Assembly: GCA_004553595.1 (NCBI GenBank)
Contig: SFKZ01000032.1
Span: forward strand, 1 to 8,325
Reading direction: 5' to 3'
DNA: 8,325 nucleotides
DNA from: Methanobrevibacter ruminantium
GTDB lineage: Archaea; Methanobacteriota; Methanobacteria; Methanobacteriales; Methanobacteriaceae
Shown here piece by piece: positions 1-5,485 of this stretch. Every line of letters begins with the position of its first letter. The first letter of the stretch is position 1. The position numbers and the translations under genes were made by a program. The notes beneath the pieces were generated by a model. It searched no databases, was not told where the DNA came from, and saw only the letters and a list, made by a program, of their open reading frames with translations.

Positions 1-572
1 CTAATTTTAGTTAACAGCATATTAATTTGGGCAGTAGTATCAGCATGGAAATGTAATCTAACGATATCTTTTAAATATTCATTTTTTTTCAAATCATCTA
101 TTGTTATTCCGAAAAAAGAATTACCTTTTAACCTAACTCCAACTTTTATATTTGGATGCATTTCTTTCAAAACGTTTATTTGGTTGACAGTAGAACAATC
201 AAACTGTGCAAAATCAAAATCTATTTTTTCTAAATCTGACTTTATAAATCCATCGCCTACCAAATAAATCCTTTTCATTCCACTTTTCTTTGCCTGATAA
301 TACTCATAAATAGAAGCACAATCAAAGCCATCTATACCTGCTTTTTCTATAGTTTGTAAAATAGGGGAATTCATATTTGCCTTAACTGAATATAATATCT
401 GTATATTATTTTTTTCCGCCATTTTTAAGTAATACTTGGTAATTCTTTTTAAAAGCCGTAAATTATAAACTATTGAATTATCTTGAGTTTTACTTATGTA
501 TGATTCAAATTGCTTATTATATAATTCAGTCTTAAAGATTTGATGTAAGCTTTCCATGATCTGCACTTTCAT
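1..572 (-). CDS. PLP-dependent decarboxylase, Orn/Lys/DAP fold-type III family (partial)
   Basis: This is the N-terminal 190 residues of a gene whose 3' end lies beyond base 1. Residues 59-66 read ILYSVKAN, the PLP-lysine strand of the ornithine/diaminopimelate/arginine decarboxylase (alanine-racemase-like) barrel, with Lys64 as the expected Schiff-base lysine. GFDCAS at 82-87, VGVRLK at 144-149, FFGI at 153-156 and LHFHAD at 173-178 match the following barrel strands of that family. The substrate-determining C-terminal half is missing, so decarboxylase versus racemase is not decided, though the motifs favour decarboxylase. The ATG at 572 lies 5 bases after the MFS stop; an alternative ATG at 557 is possible, and neither has a clear Shine-Dalgarno. 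Its place as last visible gene recalls MccE of microcin C, whose N-terminal domain is a PLP decarboxylase. Here it may supply or trim an amine group on the peptide; this is inference. Confidence 0.85.
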   Translation of the reverse strand, partial: MKVQIMESLHQIFKTELYNKQFESYISKTQDNSIVYNLRLLKRITKYYLKMAEKNNIQILYSVKANMNSPILQTIEKAGIDGFDCASIYEYYQAKKSGMKRIYLVGDGFIKSDLEKIDFDFAQFDCSTVNQINVLKEMHPNIKVGVRLKGNSFFGITIDDLKKNEYLKDIVRLHFHADTTAQINMLLTKI

Positions 573-577
573 TTTTA

Positions 578-1801
578 TCAAAATAAGTTCTTTTTATTTT
601 TAATAATTACCAATATGATCAAGCCACTAAAAATACTTAAAATTAATATATTAATGAATGCTGATACATATTGTACAGAGGATGAGAAAATGAAAGTAGA
701 TAGTGGCGGAGTAATTGCTAATAGAGTATCAATCACTCCATTTACACTACCTATTTTGGTTTCTGGTACATTTTTGATAACTCCACCAAACAAAAGCGGA
801 ATAGTGGCACCAATAAAAAAAGAAGCCAAAAATAAAGTTAGCATCAATACATAAATATTTCGGGTAAAAATGCTTAAGCAAAAAGTCAAAGAGAATATAC
901 TCCCTATCATAACTGAATTAATTAGTGCTTTCTTGCCCTTAAATAGTTTTAAGCCAAAAGTTGGACCTAAAATACTAGCTAATGAGTCTATTGCTGTTAA
1001 TAGTGATACTGACATTGAATAATTCACAGGTGTATACATTTCTTTATTAGCCAATAAAATATAAGCTATTGGCAAAATAGGAGCCAGCACAATATTTATA
1101 TTAGACAATAGAATTACAATAAATCGTACTTTAGTATTGTTTTTTAAGAATTTAACTCCTTCCAAGACACCACTTTTCTTATCTTCATCATCATTTTCAT
1201 GTATTTCATCATGAACAATAACGTTTCCAATCAGTGCTAATGCAACAGCTGCACACCCAAATGTAGCAGCATTAATAAAGCTCATAAAAATGTAATGATT
1301 ATTGAGTAATGTTAAAAGAATACCGCCCAGAAACTTACCACCGATTGAAAAAAATTGTGCTACAGCACTTAGCCAACCATATTTTTTTTCGTAAGATATT
1401 CTGGGTGATAATTTCTTTAGAATTATAGGTTCCATTTCTTGCGTAACTATTCCTAAGGTATCTGAAACAAAATTTATAATTAAACAGAAACTAAATAATA
1501 CCCATTTTTGAAATTCAAAAAATAATAATCCGTTTATAATATATAAAACGCATTGTATTATATTCACAATCATTGATACTTTAGTTTTATTACGTAATTT
1601 ATCTGCAAGTGGACCTATTACTATAGAAAATACTGGTGGAATAAACTCTAATGTTGTAACCAAAGAAATCGCTAATGAAGAATTAGCTAATTGACTTGCA
1701 TACGTAATTAGAGCGACATAATAAAATACATCACCAATTTCAGACAGAGCATCAGCCGTAAACAGCTGATATAATTTTTGATTACTTTGCATATTTTTCA
1801 C
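578..1801 (-). CDS. MFS-family efflux transporter, likely peptide exporter
   Basis: A 407-residue hydrophobic protein of the length usual for 12-helix major facilitator transporters. GPLADKLRNKTK at residues 63-74, between helices 2 and 3, matches MFS motif A (G-x-x-x-D-R/K-x-x-R/K). A charged stretch around residues 198-210 (ENDDEDKK) fits the central cytoplasmic loop between the two six-helix halves. The overall look is of the EntS/macrolide-efflux type group of drug and siderophore exporters. The start at 1801 is a GTG with GGAG about 10 bases upstream; the ATG at 1792 is too far from any Shine-Dalgarno. Either start overlaps the end of the preceding PLP gene. In microcin C the MFS protein MccC exports the product and gives partial immunity; the same job is likely here by context but not shown by sequence. 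Confidence 0.9.
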   Translation of the reverse strand: MKNMQSNQKLYQLFTADALSEIGDVFYYVALITYASQLANSSLAISLVTTLEFIPPVFSIVIGPLADKLRNKTKVSMIVNIIQCVLYIINGLLFFEFQKWVLFSFCLIINFVSDTLGIVTQEMEPIILKKLSPRISYEKKYGWLSAVAQFFSIGGKFLGGILLTLLNNHYIFMSFINAATFGCAAVALALIGNVIVHDEIHENDDEDKKSGVLEGVKFLKNNTKVRFIVILLSNINIVLAPILPIAYILLANKEMYTPVNYSMSVSLLTAIDSLASILGPTFGLKLFKGKKALINSVMIGSIFSLTFCLSIFTRNIYVLMLTLFLASFFIGATIPLLFGGVIKNVPETKIGSVNGVIDTLLAITPPLSTFIFSSSVQYVSAFINILILSIFSGLIILVIIKNKKNLF

Positions 1802-3065
1802 AGGACTTATTCTCCAAATATTGTAATAGTATGTTATTGCTTTTACCTAAAAAAGCTCCTGGTGATAATCGAATATACGGTGGCTTTTTTCTGTCATCTA
1901 TTATCTCTAAACGTGTATGTCTAAAACCGAAGCTAGTTCCATATGGCAAATACCCGCCTTTATCGTTTACTTCTTTTACTAAATCATCTACCCACTTCAC
2001 TAATTTGAAATTGGGATAAATAGGGGTTAAGAAAATAAACGGAAGTCCGGATTTAAATTTTACTTTAAAATACTTATTTTCCTTCTTACTTATAATTTCA
2101 AATAATTTACTAGTATTTCTCTTGATCTCTTGTTTATATAGCACCTTATCTTCTGCTGTTAAAATAGGTGATACTAATCGTAAATATGAATTATAGTCTA
2201 TCGATAAACCAGATACTGCCCTATAATTCTTTAGCATATTAACTATGAACTCTATATGTTTACCAGAAAGATTGCTATATACTTCAACAATACCTAGATT
2301 GGCCAATTCTAATCCAAATTGATCCAGTTTTAATCCTGATCTTACTTTAAAGACAATGAGATTCTTGTTTATATTTAACAAGCTCTTTATTTTTTTCTTG
2401 TTTTCCAGTTCTAATGTGGAATCGATAATCAATATAAATACTTTTTTCTTGCTATTTAAGATTCCATTTTTAATTTCATCTATGCTTAAATCCTGTATTT
2501 CAGTAGAACATACTGGCATTTCTACCAAATGTAAATTAGACCCTGAAAATGCATTTAAATATGCATCTTTATTTTCAAACATTTTATTTTTTATAGTTAT
2601 TTCTTTTAATAAGGAATATGTTTCAAAATATGCGGAATATGTGTAAACGGGAACACTTATTATTTTTTGACAAATGGTAATAACAGCATTTAAAGCAGAC
2701 ATACCTGAATTAAAGCAGATACAATTTTCCATTAACTCTGAATTTTTAAATTGTTTTTCTATCTTATCTAAAGGTAGTGATCTAGTGTAATTTGTATCTG
2801 CCGACATATTTAATTCATATGAATCATTATCAATAGATTTATATCCCCAGAATTTCGAATTCTTTATAGATTTTTGGATTATTTTATTTCTTATCTGTAT
2901 TTCAAATTGATGAATAAATTTATCCGTATTATAAGAAATTACAGAATCTTGTATTTTTTTGTTCCAATCCTTTATTACAGCTGCATTCATGCCAATATCA
3001 GTAGCGATATTGTTTAATTGATCAATTTCATTATCAATATTTGCTTTTAAATTATTTAGATACAT
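1782..3065 (-). CDS. divergent PLP-dependent enzyme, Cys/Met-metabolism (fold type I) family
   Basis: A 427-residue protein with weakened but ordered landmarks of the cystathionine gamma-synthase/lyase family. NSGMSA at residues 119-124 corresponds to the SGMAA phosphate-binding loop. Asp215 in IIDST corresponds to the aspartate that pairs with the PLP pyridine nitrogen. SGLKLDQFG at 243-251 corresponds to SaTKyxxGH, making Lys246 the probable Schiff-base lysine. IRLSPG at 398-403 corresponds to the substrate-carboxylate arginine (Arg399). An N-terminal region of about 110 residues precedes the core and is not recognised. The ATG at 3065 has GGAG 11 bases upstream and overlaps the preceding gene by 14 bases. 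The reaction cannot be named: lyase, gamma-replacement and aminotransferase-like chemistry are all possible. By context it modifies the peptide or makes an amino-acid building block for it. Confidence 0.75.
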   Translation of the reverse strand: MYLNNLKANIDNEIDQLNNIATDIGMNAAVIKDWNKKIQDSVISYNTDKFIHQFEIQIRNKIIQKSIKNSKFWGYKSIDNDSYELNMSADTNYTRSLPLDKIEKQFKNSELMENCICFNSGMSALNAVITICQKIISVPVYTYSAYFETYSLLKEITIKNKMFENKDAYLNAFSGSNLHLVEMPVCSTEIQDLSIDEIKNGILNSKKKVFILIIDSTLELENKKKIKSLLNINKNLIVFKVRSGLKLDQFGLELANLGIVEVYSNLSGKHIEFIVNMLKNYRAVSGLSIDYNSYLRLVSPILTAEDKVLYKQEIKRNTSKLFEIISKKENKYFKVKFKSGLPFIFLTPIYPNFKLVKWVDDLVKEVNDKGGYLPYGTSFGFRHTRLEIIDDRKKPPYIRLSPGAFLGKSNNILLQYLENKSCEKYAK

Positions 3066-4185
3066 TTATTTTTATTCTCCCAAATTCGTCATAGAGATAA
3101 TGATCAAAAATATTTTTTTGCCAGAAGATGTTTCTGCTGAATAAAAGTGGTAAGTAATGTTTACTTTTTCTTAAATCATATTTTTGACCCACATTACTTA
3201 ATGCATAAACATCTTTTAAGAGATCCAATTTATTATCAATTTCAAGATCTGGTAATACTCCTAATAATATAGAATATTTTGAAAAAAATGATGGTGCCAA
3301 TATTTCTAATTTTCCATCTATTTTTTTACTCATCAATTTACTTTCTTCTACATATCCCAAATTCCGTAATTGTAAATTAATATACGGATTAACTTCTTTT
3401 TGTATAATCAGACAAATCTCTTTATTAGGAAAATAATTCTGATATCCCAATATGTATTTCTTTTTATTCGATATGTTTTTGAAATTATCTAAAGATGAAC
3501 TTAGTGCATTATTCTTATCCAGGTTCTTAATAAATCCACTTGTAAAATCAAACTGTTGAGCAAAGTGTTGATGTATCTTATACAAAATTTTCGATTTTAC
3601 TAAGTTGATCACATTGATTAATTCAGTATTTTTACTGTGAATAGTGAATATATTATTTCCTGGTAGATTACAGAATTTATATCCTTCTATTTTCAACTTT
3701 TCATCTGTCCATCTTCCATTAGACGGCCATGTAGCATCAATAGAATTTATATTTAATAGATGTATTCTGTCATCACAATTTCTGTTTAAAATAAATCTTA
3801 TTTTTTTGCCTTGATTATTCAAATTATTAAACAACCATGGAGCTTGTAAAATCTCACATATTAGAGGTGCATAAAATCTTGTATTTATCTTCAATTCATA
3901 TTGACTAATGATTTGTATTCCACTAATAGGAAATAAAAATCGACCTACAACTTTATCTCGCATTTTGTCTAATATAGCTGTTTTTACTTCAGCGCTTGAT
4001 ACAATTATGCTTTTCTTCAAAATAATATATATACTATTTTGTAATATTTTAAAATCACAATTCACTCTGTCGCTCAAATGAAAACAGTTATAATCGTCAA
4101 TAATTAATGCAGAATACGTAATTTTATTTAAAAAGCCACTGCTGTACAAACTATTATCAATCTCTAAAACTAACTTATTTTCCAT
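3052..4185 (-). CDS. unknown cluster protein between ThiF-like and PLP enzymes
   Basis: I do not recognise this 377-residue protein. It looks soluble: no signal peptide, no clear membrane helix, mixed beta-rich N-terminal half and a lysine/asparagine-rich second half. I see no HExxH, no GxGxxG, no CxxC pair and no YcaO-type ATP site. A more distinctive stretch is ATWPSNGRWTDEKL at about residues 147-160, and the C-terminal region is rich in aromatic residues. The open frame extends to a TTG at 4197, but ATG at 4185 (MENKLVLEID) is the better start. It overlaps the ThiF-like gene by 11 bases and the next gene by 14, so its product is very probably made together with both. It could be a partner subunit of the ThiF-like enzyme, a second modifying enzyme or a peptide scaffold; all three are guesses from position only. 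Confidence 0.8.
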   Translation of the reverse strand: MENKLVLEIDNSLYSSGFLNKITYSALIIDDYNCFHLSDRVNCDFKILQNSIYIILKKSIIVSSAEVKTAILDKMRDKVVGRFLFPISGIQIISQYELKINTRFYAPLICEILQAPWLFNNLNNQGKKIRFILNRNCDDRIHLLNINSIDATWPSNGRWTDEKLKIEGYKFCNLPGNNIFTIHSKNTELINVINLVKSKILYKIHQHFAQQFDFTSGFIKNLDKNNALSSSLDNFKNISNKKKYILGYQNYFPNKEICLIIQKEVNPYINLQLRNLGYVEESKLMSKKIDGKLEILAPSFFSKYSILLGVLPDLEIDNKLDLLKDVYALSNVGQKYDLRKSKHYLPLLFSRNIFWQKNIFDHYLYDEFGRIKINVSK

Positions 4186-5113
4186 TATTAGATCCAAATT
4201 TATATATTTTGAGATTATTAAAATCTATAGCAATAGTGTCATTTTGATTAGCCCATCGGTTTCCATCAATTAATGTCATAACTATGTCATTGGCCATTAA
4301 TGCAGCCACACAACCATTGGTAGGGCCAAATGAACCGTATGTTACCTCTCTTTTATGTAACACTTTAGAATTTGACTTATTCTTCTTTACGATATGGTCA
4401 GAAAAAGAATAATTACCAAAATCCGGACCAACTCCGCCACCGATAACAGGTATATTTAATTCTTTTCCTACCTTGTGAGTCTCATGCAGAATTTTATCTT
4501 GTGGCTTATCTGCTGCACATACGATAATGGATGGTTGAAAATTTTTAATTATTGATTTGAATTGATCAGAAGAATATATTTTTCCTTTAAATGTTTCTAC
4601 TTTTACTGGCCCTAATACATGCTCGTTAACATATTTTTTGCATATATCAATTTTATTTTTACCAATATCATTACGTGAATATATAAATTGTCTATTTAAA
4701 TTTGATTCCTCTACCTGATCATAATCTATTAAAAAATAGTTTTTTATTCCCATTCCGCATAAGTATTGAAGAATTAGTGAACCTATGCCTCCTAATCCTA
4801 ATATACAAACGCTTCTTTCTTTTAATAAAGAAAGCCTTTGATCGGCGTTTAAAAATTGATTTTCAAAATAATATACAGTTCTAGGATTATTAGAATCTGA
4901 ATAATTATCATCGTGAATTAAATGGTGATTAAGTAAAACTTTAAACGTATTATTCTTAACCAAATTGCTTTCTTTGGATAAGCCTTCTCCACATAAATCT
5001 TTTATCAATTTACAGTTTTCACGTGTTTTTAAAATACTCAGCACATTTCTGTATGAAATTTGAAATTTATCTTTTAATTCTAGAACTTCAACATAATCAG
5101 CTATTTTATACAT
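4175..5113 (-). CDS. ThiF/MoeB/MccB-like adenylating enzyme with N-terminal peptide-recognition-like domain
   Basis: A 312-residue E1-like enzyme. The first 85 residues do not belong to the E1 core and have the size of the RiPP recognition element or peptide clamp found at the N-terminus of MccB and PaaA. The core has GLGGIGS (106-112) for ATP binding, Asp130 in LIDYD, and EESNLNRQ (135-142). It continues with GKNKID (151-156) and AADKP (200-204). Arg141, Lys154 and Asp202 match in order the MoeB residues Arg73, Lys86 and Asp130, and Arg-to-Lys spacing is identical, so adenylation activity is expected to be intact. GPTNGCVAALMANDI (263-277) is the usual C-terminal E1 helix. No paired CxxC zinc motifs are seen. 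It follows the small peptide gene after a hairpin, with AAGGAA upstream of its ATG. It probably activates a carboxylate of the 30-residue peptide. Whether it cyclises side chains (PaaA-like) or attaches a nucleotide (MccB-like) cannot be told. Confidence 0.9.
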   Translation of the reverse strand: MYKIADYVEVLELKDKFQISYRNVLSILKTRENCKLIKDLCGEGLSKESNLVKNNTFKVLLNHHLIHDDNYSDSNNPRTVYYFENQFLNADQRLSLLKERSVCILGLGGIGSLILQYLCGMGIKNYFLIDYDQVEESNLNRQFIYSRNDIGKNKIDICKKYVNEHVLGPVKVETFKGKIYSSDQFKSIIKNFQPSIIVCAADKPQDKILHETHKVGKELNIPVIGGGVGPDFGNYSFSDHIVKKNKSNSKVLHKREVTYGSFGPTNGCVAALMANDIVMTLIDGNRWANQNDTIAIDFNNLKIYKFGSNNGK

Positions 5114-5128
5114 AATAATTATTTCCTT

Positions 5129-5184
5129 AAAAAATTAAGTACTGTTAAAAATCGTAATACAACGTTCATTAACAGTACTTAATT
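5129..5184 (-). terminator. attenuator-like hairpin between peptide gene and ThiF-like gene
   Basis: A perfect 16-bp inverted repeat has arms at 5169-5184 and 5133-5148 and a 20-base loop. In the minus-strand RNA the second arm runs into six consecutive U (5134-5129), followed directly by the AAGG of the next gene's ribosome binding site. The arms hold only three G/C pairs, so termination should be partial. The placement would give more peptide mRNA than enzyme mRNA, as described for the mccA-mccB intergenic terminator of microcin C. An RNA-processing or translational-control role is also possible because the hairpin ends next to the ThiF-like ribosome binding site. Confidence 0.7.
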
Positions 5185-5226
5185 GGTTGGTTTATACTCT
5201 TTTTAGAAGAATAACTTTTCTAGTTT

Positions 5227-5319
5227 TTAACGAAAAGTTCTGTTAGTTGCAACTACATCAGCAAAAGCTTCTTCAAAATCAAGTAATTCTACATCGATTG
5301 AATCATTTTCATTACTCAT
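5227..5319 (-). CDS. candidate RiPP precursor peptide, 30 residues
   Basis: A 30-codon ORF with a perfect Shine-Dalgarno 9 bases from its ATG. The first half is acidic and helix-prone, with LLDFEEAF at residues 12-19; Glu16 and Glu17 are adjacent. The C-terminus is VVATNRTFR, with the only basic residues at 27 and 30. In all there are eight acidic residues, no cysteine and no membrane segment. It sits immediately upstream of the ThiF-like enzyme, from which a long hairpin separates it. Pantocin A precursor PaaP is also 30 residues, and its ThiF-like enzyme PaaA acts on two neighbouring glutamates, to my recollection at 16 and 17. The alternative reading is that LLDFEEAFADV is the recognised leader and the last nine residues are the core. 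It ends in Arg, not the Asn that MccB-type nucleotide coupling uses. Too short for default gene callers, so it is easily missed. Confidence 0.8.
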   Translation of the reverse strand: MSNENDSIDVELLDFEEAFADVVATNRTFR

Positions 5320-5325
5320 TCTATT

Positions 5326-5335
5326 TCACCTCCTT
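5326..5335 (-). promoter_or_regulatory. perfect Shine-Dalgarno of the 30-residue peptide
   Basis: AAGGAGGTGA on the minus strand is fully complementary to the 16S rRNA 3' tail and lies at the optimal distance from the ATG at 5319. It is the best ribosome binding site in the window, as expected for a precursor peptide made in excess over its enzymes, and it is the main evidence that this short ORF is translated. Confidence 0.88.
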
Positions 5336-5356
5336 AAGGTATATAAATGTGAATTT

Positions 5357-5398
5357 TTAGTAATGAGGGATAATAACAGGTAATGTCATTTCTAACAT
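5357..5398 (-). CDS. candidate 13-residue peptide (MLEMTLPVIIPHY), possible Rgg signal
   Basis: This 13-codon ORF is preceded by GGGAGG with 9 bases between GGAGG and the ATG, a ribosome binding site far better than chance in such AT-rich DNA. The product ends in the hydrophobic LPVIIPHY and has no secretion signal and no basic N-terminus. It lies between the Rgg-type regulator and the 30-residue peptide, 37 bases upstream of the latter's ATG, and would be first on the operon transcript. Rgg regulators are usually paired with a short peptide gene close by; most are longer and secreted (SHP, ComS), but the leaderless 8-residue SIP of Streptococcus pyogenes RopB shows that very short forms exist. 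Alternatives are a translated leader that tunes expression of the operon, or a second precursor. No homology is claimed. Confidence 0.6.
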   Translation of the reverse strand: MLEMTLPVIIPHY

Positions 5399-5402
5399 AT
5401 TT

Positions 5403-5413
5403 TCCTTCCTCCC
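5403..5413 (-). promoter_or_regulatory. strong Shine-Dalgarno of the 13-residue peptide
   Basis: GGGAGGAAGGA on the minus strand gives two overlapping purine boxes (GGGAGG at 5413-5408 and AAGGA at 5407-5403) upstream of the ATG at 5398. The first is at the ideal distance. It has no other downstream start that it could serve as well. Confidence 0.65.
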
Positions 5414-5435
5414 TTCATCGCTCTTCTTGATATAA

Positions 5436-5466
5436 ATATTACCCTGCTTTTTATCTCTTTTCTCAA
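5436..5466 (-). promoter_or_regulatory. candidate operon promoter, long spacer
   Basis: TTGAGA at 5466-5461 and TAATAT at 5441-5436 resemble -35 and -10 boxes but are 19 bases apart, longer than the optimum of 17. Transcription would start near 5429, about 30 bases before the 13-residue ORF. A suboptimal spacer directly downstream of a palindrome is typical of a promoter that needs an activator. Confidence 0.45.
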
Positions 5467-5469
5467 AAC

Positions 5470-5483
5470 TTGCGTAAACGCAA
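5470..5483. promoter_or_regulatory. 14-bp perfect palindrome, candidate Rgg operator or weak rgg terminator
   Basis: TTGCGTAAACGCAA has perfect 6-bp arms around a 2-bp centre. It begins three bases after the regulator's stop codon and ends three bases before the putative -35 box, centred about 47 bases upstream of the inferred start site. Rgg-type activators commonly bind palindromes next to the -35 box. The same sequence could form a short hairpin followed by GUUUUG in the regulator's transcript, so a weak terminator is an alternative. Confidence 0.5.
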
Positions 5484-5485
5484 AA

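Noticed and set aside
615..854. Plus-strand ORFs (615-854, 1831-2019, 2356-2646, 4702-4884, 5769-6020, 6004-6228, 7154-7342, 7601-7807, 8031-8237)
   Set aside because: All are antisense to well-supported minus-strand genes, show no family motifs and have no good ribosome binding sites.
5227..5319. Microcin-C type MccA precursor
   Set aside because: MccA-like peptides need a C-terminal Asn for nucleotide coupling; this one ends in Phe-Arg, so only the general ThiF logic is kept.
5392..5418. 8-codon ORF MKGGRKIC overlapping the 13-codon ORF in another frame
   Set aside because: Its upstream region has only a poor purine stretch, and its own codons are the Shine-Dalgarno of the 13-codon ORF, which explains the purine run better.
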